Below the pieces are notes generated by a model that searched no databases, was not told where the DNA came from, and was given only the letters and a program-made list of their open reading frames with translations. From IMG/VR virus record IMGVR_UViG_3300020185_000088, positions 1 to 44,544 of that record: DNA of 44,544 bases; one strand, 5' to 3'. Of the stretch, positions 17,582 through 26,094 are shown piece by piece. Both the position numbers and the translations under genes were made by a program. The stretch comes from a virus. Positions within the stretch are counted from its first letter, which is position 1, and every line of letters starts with the position of its first letter.

Positions 17582-20500
17582 CTAGGCAGACTTTATGTAT
17601 GCACTATATGTAATATTTGTTCTTTTTAACTCCCTTTTTTCAAATTCGGGAATGAATAGGTTAGGATAGTAATCATTTAAGTCACTAATTCTCAAACCTT
17701 CGGGTTTAGACTCTTCACTTAGAATGTTTCCATACCCATCTTCTAATAATATATCATCGCCATCAGTTTCATCTTTTAGGTAATATGATATATCGTATAT
17801 TCTTTGTCCTGTAATGGTATTTAGGGATTTAAAGTTTGTTCCAAATGATGCAAATGTAGTAGAAGGTACTGAAGAATCTGATGATTGTTCATCAATCATT
17901 GCACTTTCGTCCTCAAATACAATCCTATCTCCATTTTCAAACAGAGTATACTTATCATTTAAGTCGGGATTCCTCTCTGATACAAAGTATTGCACCTCTT
18001 CTGTAGTTGTTGCAGTTTCTAATCTTATCAAAGTCTCATTGTCTTCAGATATAATTCTATCTCCAGCCTCTCCCTTGACTTCTGCAAATCTTCTTTCTTC
18101 AAATCTCATGATACATGCTTCTTCTTCAAGTTCTATCTTACTTCCATCTTCCATTACTAAGATTTCTTCACTTGGTTGATATAAATCTACAATTTTACCT
18201 TGGTCTGCAGCTACAAATTTTCTATTATGGTAGTCTAATGTGTCTTGATTATCCATTAAATTAATTGAACCTACAGAACGGACAACACCTCTTACATTAT
18301 TAGTTCTAACTGAAGGTATAGATTTGTTTACAATCTTCAGAATGTTCATGTGTCGGTTTCTCATTTTAGAGTCACCATATTCTGTATCGGGTTCTGTTAT
18401 TCCACCACCAGTTCTAGGGTCTGTATTATATACAGGTTGTCCTGCTTCGTCAAGCGTTAATAGACCAATACCACCTTCGGGGCCTGTTGCAGACATATCT
18501 GCATGTAAGAGATATGTTCTTAATGAATTTGCAAATGCATTTGATACAGAAAGAACAGGTTCCATTACCATAATAATTGTTGGTTGGAACTTAGAAGTTC
18601 TTGTTTGTCCACTAATTGAATTTTCTAATGCAACCTCACCAAAGAATATATGTCCAGCAGGGTGAAGTAGGTCTTTAACTGTAGACCTATATTTGTTAAT
18701 TGATTCCCCAACCTTAATAACATATGAATGAGTTTGATAGTATCTACTGTCTTGAAGGTTTGTTGCAGATGCGTTTATATGTCCTTTGTCTGTTAAGAAT
18801 TGTTCTTGTATTATACCTTCACCACCAAACTTACCTCTTGCATTAAATGGGTTGGATTTCATTACCTCAAATTGGTCGGTGTTTTGATATGTGACAACTT
18901 CGTCTATTAAGAAGTGTCCGTTTAACTTTGTATACTTTAATATGTGTCTATCTGCATCATAGTTAACAACCTCAGCAGTTGTTCCTGATGATTGACCTGT
19001 AATAGTCACACCTTTGTTTAAAGTATTAGTTGGTGTAGTAATCAACATGGGGAATACAGATTTGTCTGATACTACTGAATCTTCTGTATAGTCTCTACCT
19101 TGTTCAACAATGTTTAGTGATTTAATTCCACCAATCTCATCTGAGAAACAGAATATCTTACCACCTGTACCACTTGAAACACTTACTTGTGTGTTTGCAC
19201 GTGCAGTAAGAGATGTTCCACCATTGATTATTTCACCATTTTGGAATACACCAGTATCAGTTGATAATCTTTTTACAACTACTCGTTTCTTATCTTCTTC
19301 TATTTTTATAATAGTTGCTGTTGCGTTAGATGTTCCACCAGTCAAAACTTCATTTAAAACAAACCCACTAAGGTCATCAAAGTAAATGTATCCGCCTGGG
19401 AATGCAGTAGGAATTGATTGATAACCTGCACCACCACTTAATATTTTAACACTTCTAATATTACCAACAGTAGTTTCTAAGTTTATCTCTTCTCCATCTT
19501 CATATAATAACTGATTGAACTCAGTATACATGTCAACTCTTTGACCAACAGATAGTGCAGTTGTAAATGTCACTCTATCGTTTTTATGTGAATAGTCTCT
19601 TTCAGTATATGATGTGTTTGGTGTTTGTAATACATCATCAACAAAAACTTTAAGTGTATTATCGTTGAATATAATTAGATTACCATTGTCGTCTCTAACA
19701 CCAGGCCCACCCACTAGGGTTTGACCTGCAGTTGCAGTGACTTCATAATGTCCAAATACTGAACCACCTTCGAGTAATACCTCGTCTCCTACAGAACCAA
19801 TTACTGCTTCTGCACCACCACCTTGTGTTCCTGTATTTTCAAATACAATTAGGTCTCCACCTTCATAGTTTTGACCACCTTCCTCAATGAAAATTTCTGT
19901 AATACCACCTTTAGATAAACCGTCAACTCTTGCTTGACATTCTGACGCATTCGTGTTATTCTTACTACCTGCAAAGAAAACTTTGTCATTGAGTGAATAC
20001 AATGAACCTATTGAAGATTCTTCTAGTAATAAACCACCACCTGTTTCTAATAGTAAGTCCCCACTATCATTATGTGATATGTAGGTAGAAGATGATTCGT
20101 CTGATACATCATTCACAACACCTATTACAGTTCCAGTATATTCTGTAATACCATCACGGTCTATAAATGTGACGGTAGAGCCTTGTGTGAATTTACCAAT
20201 GTGATTATCTGTAATCTCTAGTGAATACTTTCTGTCTTCAACAGAATCTACAAATACATTTTCTATAACTGATTCTGCCTCAATTATTTTAGTACCACTT
20301 TGATACTGAACAATTCTATCTGTTTGTTGTGGTGGTGCAGATACAACTTCCACTCTCATTCTTCTTACTTGACTATAATCTGATTCACTTAGATATATTG
20401 TTTCATTATCGGGATATCTAATTGTTGCGTCTTGACCATATAACAGTCTCATTAAGAACTGTACAGATTCTGCAGTTCCTTTTGTCTGATATAAATCTTT

Positions 20501-21109
20501 AATGTGTTTTATTGTTAACCTTCGGTCAACAGTAGAACCTATATCCAATGAAGGTATAAAATCATTTTGGAAGTATTGTAAAAATTCTTCAGAGGTTCTA
20601 TCAATATCAGAGTAGTCTAATAGTTTATTGTTTGCAAGAACAGAGTTCTGTTTAAAACTTCCAACTACACCTGTTTGTTTTGATTCTCTACCAGTAATTG
20701 TTTCTCCTTTTAAGAAACCATTTCCTGATATAGTGTTTACATAAATCTTATCCTCAATTACAATATCAATTCTTGCAACGGATTTAGATTTAGTACCAAC
20801 AACATATTCTCCTTTAGTAAATGGAGAGGCTAATAATGTTGGATTTAAAATTGATTGTTCTGTAATAATTTTAGATGACTCTGAAGTCGGTGAAAAACTG
20901 GTATCGGATTCCAATAATAGGTCTCCGACACCGTCTTCCAAACTTAAATTATCAAGAACTGATTGCGAAGATAATGTAATTATCTCTGCTTCTAAGTATT
21001 CAAAATATGACTTTAGAAATGCCTCAAGTGCAGGACTTTCCTCTCTTACAAATTCAGGTAAGAGATTTGGAAGTCTAGAACTTAGACTATCTGTTGCATA
21101 TTCCTTCAT
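17582..21109 (-). CDS. Baseplate wedge protein, gp7-like by position
   Basis: The 1,175-residue protein starts MKEYATDSLSSRLPNLLPEF, followed by ESPALEAFLKSYFEYLEAE, the N-terminus of large wedge proteins of marine T4-like phages. It lies between gp6 and gp8, where T4 has gp7 (1,032 residues), but I see no convincing similarity to T4 gp7 itself. A short motif of the type LLEDGxGxIxLEE recurs at least seven times (for example residues 56-67, near 345-365, and near 1120-1135). Near residues 195-230 is an IKHIKDLYQTKGTAESVQFL helix, typical of the marine family. The stop is nine bases before the next start upstream. Confidence 0.65.
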   Translation of the reverse strand: MKEYATDSLSSRLPNLLPEFVREESPALEAFLKSYFEYLEAEIITLSSQSVLDNLSLEDGVGDLLLESDTSFSPTSESSKIITEQSILNPTLLASPFTKGEYVVGTKSKSVARIDIVIEDKIYVNTISGNGFLKGETITGRESKQTGVVGSFKQNSVLANNKLLDYSDIDRTSEEFLQYFQNDFIPSLDIGSTVDRRLTIKHIKDLYQTKGTAESVQFLMRLLYGQDATIRYPDNETIYLSESDYSQVRRMRVEVVSAPPQQTDRIVQYQSGTKIIEAESVIENVFVDSVEDRKYSLEITDNHIGKFTQGSTVTFIDRDGITEYTGTVIGVVNDVSDESSSTYISHNDSGDLLLETGGGLLLEESSIGSLYSLNDKVFFAGSKNNTNASECQARVDGLSKGGITEIFIEEGGQNYEGGDLIVFENTGTQGGGAEAVIGSVGDEVLLEGGSVFGHYEVTATAGQTLVGGPGVRDDNGNLIIFNDNTLKVFVDDVLQTPNTSYTERDYSHKNDRVTFTTALSVGQRVDMYTEFNQLLYEDGEEINLETTVGNIRSVKILSGGAGYQSIPTAFPGGYIYFDDLSGFVLNEVLTGGTSNATATIIKIEEDKKRVVVKRLSTDTGVFQNGEIINGGTSLTARANTQVSVSSGTGGKIFCFSDEIGGIKSLNIVEQGRDYTEDSVVSDKSVFPMLITTPTNTLNKGVTITGQSSGTTAEVVNYDADRHILKYTKLNGHFLIDEVVTYQNTDQFEVMKSNPFNARGKFGGEGIIQEQFLTDKGHINASATNLQDSRYYQTHSYVIKVGESINKYRSTVKDLLHPAGHIFFGEVALENSISGQTRTSKFQPTIIMVMEPVLSVSNAFANSLRTYLLHADMSATGPEGGIGLLTLDEAGQPVYNTDPRTGGGITEPDTEYGDSKMRNRHMNILKIVNKSIPSVRTNNVRGVVRSVGSINLMDNQDTLDYHNRKFVAADQGKIVDLYQPSEEILVMEDGSKIELEEEACIMRFEERRFAEVKGEAGDRIISEDNETLIRLETATTTEEVQYFVSERNPDLNDKYTLFENGDRIVFEDESAMIDEQSSDSSVPSTTFASFGTNFKSLNTITGQRIYDISYYLKDETDGDDILLEDGYGNILSEESKPEGLRISDLNDYYPNLFIPEFEKRELKRTNITYSAYIKSA

Positions 21110-21117
21110 ATTCTATT

Positions 21118-21591
21118 TTACTGTACTGTTGCACCGAAAACAGAAATTGGGTACCATTTAGAACCGTCCCAAATACAAATCACAGCTTCACCTTGTGAGT
21201 CAAGTACTATTTCAGTACCTGAAGTTGATGAATAACCCCAGTTAGTGACTTCAATGTTTGCACTGTATGAACTTGCTGGTTCAGTTTTTGCATAAATGAT
21301 TTTAATTTGACCAACATCTGTACCGTCATCTAAAGTAAATGCAACTGAAGCTCCAGCACCTGACAAGTCAATCGCTGATACGAATGATGATGCAAGGTTT
21401 GATGCTGTTGCAGTCAATGTTGTGATATCATCTACTGCAAGGTGAGTAGGGATATTTTCAAACAATTGACCAATTGTCATTTTCTTATTTACTGGTGTTC
21501 CGCCAGGATTATCTACTATATGCAATAAATCATCAGCACCGATTTCTGAATCTGCGACTGCTGTTAAAGCACTTATTTTTTTATCTGCCAT
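21118..21591 (-). CDS. Small fibre-type virion protein between gp6 and gp7-like
   Basis: The 157-residue protein begins MADKKISALTAVADSEIGAD, then DLLHIVDNPGGTPVNKKMTI. This is the KISxLTxxxxxxxxDLLxIVD...KKxTxxxL module that opens many phage fibre and head-decoration proteins. The remainder looks like a single beta domain ending IWDGSKWYPISVFGATVQ. AGGAGT precedes the ATG. It lies within the otherwise T4-ordered baseplate block, where T4 has no counterpart, so it may be a baseplate-bound decoration or adaptor. This is inference from position. Confidence 0.7.
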   Translation of the reverse strand: MADKKISALTAVADSEIGADDLLHIVDNPGGTPVNKKMTIGQLFENIPTHLAVDDITTLTATASNLASSFVSAIDLSGAGASVAFTLDDGTDVGQIKIIYAKTEPASSYSANIEVTNWGYSSTSGTEIVLDSQGEAVICIWDGSKWYPISVFGATVQ

Positions 21592-21633
21592 TTTAATTTT
21601 ACTCCTATAAAATCCAAATTAATGGGAAACTAC

Positions 21634-21648
21634 TCGGGGGACTCCCGA
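21634..21648 (-). other. TCGGG/CCCGA hairpin between gp6 and the next gene
   Basis: A 5-bp stem with 5-base loop (TCGGGAGTCCCCCGA on the minus strand) in the 75-base gap after gp6. No T-run follows. It belongs with the other G-rich intergenic hairpins carrying a GACT/AGTC core. Confidence 0.5.
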
Positions 21649-21666
21649 CCACTTTCTACATAACGA

Positions 21667-23538
21667 TTAATAACTACTGGAAGAGGTTGATGTATAACCA
21701 ACTCCAGCACTTGATTCACCACTTGCGATGGTGTCTATTTCACCTTTAACCGTAATAGATTGTTGGTCGATATCAACTAGATTGCCTCTAGTTGCAACCA
21801 CATCTAAACTATTAGGGATAACGGTAAAGTCAATCGTACTGTCTACATTTACTACTGAAGTAAAGAAAACAGTATTGATTGAAATTTTTCCAGTTGAATA
21901 GTCTACAGTACCTGCAGAACTATCTTGATAGATTCTTGTTGACCCCGATAGATAGTATCTTCTTAGATTACCATTACCGTCATCATCGAAATACTGAGTA
22001 TTTACTGAATCACCTGAAACTTTAAAACCAGTAGTGGATAAAATACCACCACTAGCCTTTGCATGACCTACATGTGGGTTGTAAAGTCCATTACCGAACT
22101 CAACAACTACACCTCTTGTAGTGTCTGTAAAAACTTTTTGGGATTTTTTCAATCTAATGTTTGTTGTATTAGAAAGAATTGAATCGTTTGAATTGTCTAT
22201 ATCTTTTATAAGATTAGAGTGTCTAAAGATTGAATCAAAATTACTTAAGTTTTGATTATCGAATGTGTTAATTGCATTTGTCACTACAGTCTCTAACTCA
22301 CCTTCTGATAACGAAGTTGCATTTGGGTTATATTTAAAAGAAGTAGAAATTAATATTTTGATTATTTCGGGGTCAACAATAGTCGGTCTAACTGTTAACA
22401 TGTTCAATGCATTTAACTTTTTAATAACATTACTTTTTTCAGTATCGGATAAGTAATCAGAGTTCTTAGGTTTTAAAGCAACAAATATCTTTCCATACTC
22501 GGGTGGATTGTTATCTTCGCCACCCCATACTGCAACTGCGTCTGCATTTGGATAATACTCACTGACTTTTGCTTTGTAGTCATTCAATGTGACTAGTCTG
22601 TTTTGTGAAGTATAGAACTTATTGGCTTTAAACTTGATAGAATCTATAGACTCTTTCTCTGCACCACCTTGAGCAACTGAAGAGGCAGTTATTGTGGTAT
22701 TTGAAAACCCATTGATATTGTTTAACATTGAAAATGTTCTAGCACCATTTGCATGATTCTTATCTACTATAATATAAGTTATAGTTATAATGTCACCGTC
22801 TAATAGTTGTTTACCTAATACTCCATCTCCAAAATATATTTCTCTAAACCCATCTTCGTTTTCTTGTTCATAAAAAACAGTAGACTCTGTTGTTATTGTT
22901 GAGATATTAGTTGATAGTGCATAGGTTGTTGAAACACCATTTGAGTTTACACTTACTTGTATTCTTGATTTATCAACTCTGTTGTTAGTTAATACAAATT
23001 TAGGATTAGGTAATTGTGAATCATATACGAAAGTATCACTTGCATATATTCCTTGAACTAAGTTTACTTGATTGTAAATATAAGAATCACCATTTTGTGT
23101 TGGTTTTATTGTAGTTGGACACACAAAGGAATATGTTTTACCGTCAAAGGTAGTATTAAAAATAGAACCTCTACTTAAAGTCATTTCAGTAGTTGTCGGG
23201 TAAGTTCCATCAGGGTTTCTAACATCACTAAGTGTAATATCTACAATTGCAGTTGAACCCGTTTCTGATTGAGGAACAAATCCTAAATCTTTTGCACGAG
23301 ACACTACATTTTTTCTAATTTGAGCAGAGTCTAAGAATAACTCTGAAGCTGCAATGTTTGTATTTACTGCACCAATGTGTGAAGCGTATGCAAGTAAGTC
23401 TATTAATACAGACATGTTTGAACCATCAAAGTCATAGTCTTTGAATTGGTCTTGTCCTTTAAGATAATTTCTAAGGTTTACTGATATATCATCAAAATCT
23501 AAATCGGTTATGTTTAATTGTGAACTTTGTATAGCCAT
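21667..23538 (-). CDS. 6: Baseplate wedge protein gp6
   Basis: The 623-residue protein matches T4 gp6 (660 residues), which forms the inner ring joining neighbouring wedges. The N-terminal part carries LLAYASHIGAVNTNIAASEL near residues 48-67, then a conserved helix (DSAQIRKNVVSRAKDLGFVP). The middle has the baseplate J-like region (GDGVLGKQLLDGDIITITYI, and NRLVTLNDYKAKVSEYYPNA). The C-terminal third is variable. The ATG overlaps the last base of gp25 and has an AAGGACAAG before it. The order gp25-gp6-gp7-gp8 follows that of the wedge genes in related phages. Confidence 0.88.
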   Translation of the reverse strand: MAIQSSQLNITDLDFDDISVNLRNYLKGQDQFKDYDFDGSNMSVLIDLLAYASHIGAVNTNIAASELFLDSAQIRKNVVSRAKDLGFVPQSETGSTAIVDITLSDVRNPDGTYPTTTEMTLSRGSIFNTTFDGKTYSFVCPTTIKPTQNGDSYIYNQVNLVQGIYASDTFVYDSQLPNPKFVLTNNRVDKSRIQVSVNSNGVSTTYALSTNISTITTESTVFYEQENEDGFREIYFGDGVLGKQLLDGDIITITYIIVDKNHANGARTFSMLNNINGFSNTTITASSVAQGGAEKESIDSIKFKANKFYTSQNRLVTLNDYKAKVSEYYPNADAVAVWGGEDNNPPEYGKIFVALKPKNSDYLSDTEKSNVIKKLNALNMLTVRPTIVDPEIIKILISTSFKYNPNATSLSEGELETVVTNAINTFDNQNLSNFDSIFRHSNLIKDIDNSNDSILSNTTNIRLKKSQKVFTDTTRGVVVEFGNGLYNPHVGHAKASGGILSTTGFKVSGDSVNTQYFDDDGNGNLRRYYLSGSTRIYQDSSAGTVDYSTGKISINTVFFTSVVNVDSTIDFTVIPNSLDVVATRGNLVDIDQQSITVKGEIDTIASGESSAGVGYTSTSSSSY

Positions 23539-23957
23539 TATCTTGTCCTTGTCAATACGTATTGAATTTCTTCTACATTAATACTGTTTATTACTTTAAA
23601 TTGAATTGTCATGTTTAGTTCATTACGATTTACTTCGTCTAATGATATTTGTACATCACTTACTCTAGGTTCATATGTTTCTATTTTATTTGCAATTTTT
23701 TGTGCAACCCTGCCATGACCAAACATGGTAGTATCTAATTCAAATAACATAGACCTTATGTCTGCACCAAAATTTGGTTTGAACGGTCTTTCATATGCAT
23801 TAGTTGAGACTATATTTTTTATAGACCTTACAACTGCATCAACATCAGTGGTTCTTGTCACATCTCCTGTAATTGGGTGTGATTTAAAAGAAAGATTTAA
23901 GTCTGAGTAAATGTTCTCACTTGCGACTGTTTTTCCGTTGTTAACATATTGTGCCAT
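23538..23957 (-). CDS. 25: Baseplate wedge protein gp25
   Basis: The 139-residue protein is a clear gp25 homologue of the GPW/gp25 family, close to the 132 residues of T4. Diagnostic parts are AVVRSIKNIVSTNAYERPFK, then PNFGADIRSMLFE, the conserved turn and helix, and a C-terminal strand (LNMTIQFKVINSI). gp25 binds gp53 and gp6 and helps set the sheath-initiating end of the baseplate. The ATG at 23955-23957 has no Shine-Dalgarno, and TATAAATA ends five bases before it. Its own late transcript should therefore be leaderless. Confidence 0.92.
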   Translation of the reverse strand: MAQYVNNGKTVASENIYSDLNLSFKSHPITGDVTRTTDVDAVVRSIKNIVSTNAYERPFKPNFGADIRSMLFELDTTMFGHGRVAQKIANKIETYEPRVSDVQISLDEVNRNELNMTIQFKVINSINVEEIQYVLTRTR

Positions 23958-23962
23958 AATAC

Positions 23963-23970
23963 TATTTATA
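23963..23970 (-). promoter_or_regulatory. T4-type late promoter TATAAATA abutting the gp25 start
   Basis: The minus strand reads TATAAATAGTATTATG, identical over 16 bases to the element at 1549-1564. The octamer overlaps the stop codon (23966-23968) of the gene upstream, so coding and promoter functions share the same bases. Confidence 0.82.
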
Positions 23971-25048
23971 CACTCTTAGGAACTGAAATGTCAATTGATT
24001 GTGGAAAGCCTACAAGTTTTAGTATATCACAAAATGTTAGATTTATAAAATCGAATATCTTACCAAGACCTATTGCTTTAAAGAACTTTTCTACAATTTT
24101 AACCCAATCAAATAATAGTTTCTTCTTCCAGTTAATTATAAAATCTCTAAAGTCTGAAATTATCTCATTGATTTTATCTTCTAGTGATTGTACACTTAAT
24201 TCAACCTTACTACCTATGATTGCAAGTATGTCAAATCCAGCAATGTTTAAACTTTCTAGTTTGTTTATAATATACTCTCTATACTCTTTACTCTTTTCTC
24301 CAAACTTTGCTTTTGCTTGTGCCTTCCATAGATTAATTAATGCACCTAAATCAAATTCAAAAAGAGCAGGTAGTTTTGGAAGTCCTAGTGAATCCCATAT
24401 CTCTTTGAATTTACCAATGAGTTTATCAAATAACTTGAATATGGAGTTAGTCACCCAATCCATAATTTCACTCTTTAAATATCTCCATATAACTTTTGCT
24501 TTCCACTCATTACATTCTACTCCAAACTCACCGTCAAACAATTTGAACTCATCAGGAATGAGTGCATAAAAGTTATCTATCCTTGCACTGATTTGGAGTT
24601 TTATATTTGTCTGTTCTTCTTTAGTTAAGATTTTAAGTACATCTATCTGTATTCCTAAAAAAGTGACCTTGAATGATACTGGAATAATCTTACTAATCAA
24701 TTCCATAATCTTTACTGGGATATAGATATGAAACTCTTGCAATAATTCTTCTATTGTTTCTCTGGCCTCTTTACCCCAATTACGAACTGTTCCCTTGTCC
24801 CAATATGGAGAAGCAATATTTGCAAGTTTGTCCATGAAGTCTTCTACTTCTTTAATAATTTTTTGTATTTCTTTTCTTGCATCTTCAGTTATCTCACTTG
24901 CATTTGTCACAAGATAAACTTTTAGTTTACTGGGTATATCTCCTATCTTTGCAATTGCATTGGCTAAGTCTGCCTTGGTTGGAAGATTTATTATAGTTCC
25001 ATCAGGACATGGAAGACTATTGGGTATAACTGGAAGTACAAGTGCCAT
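23966..25048 (-). CDS. Helical protein between gp5 and gp25, unknown
   Basis: I do not recognise a T4 counterpart for this 360-residue protein. It begins MALVLPVIPNSLPCPDGTII and then is almost wholly helical with long amphipathic stretches (ARKEIQKIIKEVEDFMDKLA, NKLESLNIAGFDILAIIGSK). Hydrophobic helices are frequent but charged residues break them, so membrane segments are not clear. It lies in the hub-wedge block and overlaps gp5 by one base (TAATG), so it is made with gp5. It may be a hub or central-disc component, or a protein delivered with the spike. Both are inference. Confidence 0.7.
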   Translation of the reverse strand: MALVLPVIPNSLPCPDGTIINLPTKADLANAIAKIGDIPSKLKVYLVTNASEITEDARKEIQKIIKEVEDFMDKLANIASPYWDKGTVRNWGKEARETIEELLQEFHIYIPVKIMELISKIIPVSFKVTFLGIQIDVLKILTKEEQTNIKLQISARIDNFYALIPDEFKLFDGEFGVECNEWKAKVIWRYLKSEIMDWVTNSIFKLFDKLIGKFKEIWDSLGLPKLPALFEFDLGALINLWKAQAKAKFGEKSKEYREYIINKLESLNIAGFDILAIIGSKVELSVQSLEDKINEIISDFRDFIINWKKKLLFDWVKIVEKFFKAIGLGKIFDFINLTFCDILKLVGFPQSIDISVPKSV

Positions 25049-26094
25049 TATGAGTTCAACTTAATATTATTGCCATTTAAACTTATTAGTGGTGCAACGA
25101 CTGATAGGTTTCCTGTAGATTCTATATCAGTTGTTCCCTTGACTTCTATCTTTGCATCACCTTCTACAAACACTTTACAGTTGCCACCAACATACATTTC
25201 ATTGTCTTTGTATACAGCATACCAATTGTCATTTACAATTCTAGTCACTTGAGAACCATCAGGGTGTATTTCAAAGAAGGTTCCTGTTCTATGTTCTACT
25301 GCAATCCTTTCTGCATCTCTTGTATCGTCTACTTCTATTACGTGACCCGATTCAGATTCATAAACTTTATTGTATGGATATTGTGGTGAAGGTATATCAT
25401 GAAAACTAGAAGGTGGATTCATGATAGTAGAATTAAAATAAGTCTCTCTTCCCCCCAATCCTACGACACCAGCTTTCTCGTTATCACCACCTTCATCATA
25501 TACTATCTCACCTCTTGCATATTTTGATACATCTGATTCGTCTGTATATAAAGGATATAGTGGTAAATCTTTTTCAGTAAGTTTTGGATTTTCAAATGAA
25601 GACCCCTTTCCTGAATAGTTTAACTTTAATTTTTTTGGTTTGATAGGTGCAGTGTCTAATCCATGTTCTAGTCCAAAAGGTCTTTTAACTTCGGGTGGAT
25701 TTTTACCGTCAACCGTTTTATCATAATCAGCTTTAGTTAATCGTCTAGGGTCACTGAAACCTTCATCGGGAGTTCTTTTTCTAATCTTATCTTCTACATC
25801 TTTTTGATAACCTTCTGAAGGTATACCTGCAACAGAACCAATGACAATGAAATCTTGCATATCAATATCATTACGAAAGAACCCAACAATAGTTGACCCT
25901 TCAACTAAACCATGTTGTGTTCCAAATCCTGAAAGACCTGCAGAGGTTGTTGGAAGTAATACCTGAGACCATGGAAGGTCGGGTGTTGCAATTAGTGATT
26001 TGTTTTCAGTATGAATACCATAGATACGAACTCTCACTCTACCTATTTCAAGAGGGTCATTTCTATCTTCAACTATTCCGTAGTAATGTATCAT
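25048..26094 (-). CDS. 5: Baseplate central spike gp5, lacking the lysozyme domain
   Basis: The 348-residue protein has the N-terminal OB fold of gp5/VgrG proteins in residues 1-95 (GIVEDRNDPLEIGRVRVRIY, then LPWSQVLLPTTSAG and GSTIVGFFRNDIDMQDFIVI). The end (IEVDDTRDAERIAVEHRTGT, then FFEIHPDGSQVTRI and repeated short strands to the C-terminus) is the start of the spike beta-helix. T4 gp5 is 575 residues, with a lysozyme inserted between these parts. Here the roughly 140 residues between them show no lysozyme-like motif. It should trimerise as the membrane-piercing spike. The ATG overlaps the end of the gp27-like gene by four bases (ATGA). Confidence 0.85.
   Translation of the reverse strand: MIHYYGIVEDRNDPLEIGRVRVRIYGIHTENKSLIATPDLPWSQVLLPTTSAGLSGFGTQHGLVEGSTIVGFFRNDIDMQDFIVIGSVAGIPSEGYQKDVEDKIRKRTPDEGFSDPRRLTKADYDKTVDGKNPPEVKRPFGLEHGLDTAPIKPKKLKLNYSGKGSSFENPKLTEKDLPLYPLYTDESDVSKYARGEIVYDEGGDNEKAGVVGLGGRETYFNSTIMNPPSSFHDIPSPQYPYNKVYESESGHVIEVDDTRDAERIAVEHRTGTFFEIHPDGSQVTRIVNDNWYAVYKDNEMYVGGNCKVFVEGDAKIEVKGTTDIESTGNLSVVAPLISLNGNNIKLNS

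Noticed and set aside
23949-24569. Long plus-strand frame (206 codons) opposite the 23966-25048 gene
   Set aside because: The minus-strand frame has full length, coupled overlaps on both sides and a plausible protein. The opposite frame is Ser/Asn/Leu-rich, without a ribosome binding site or family pattern.
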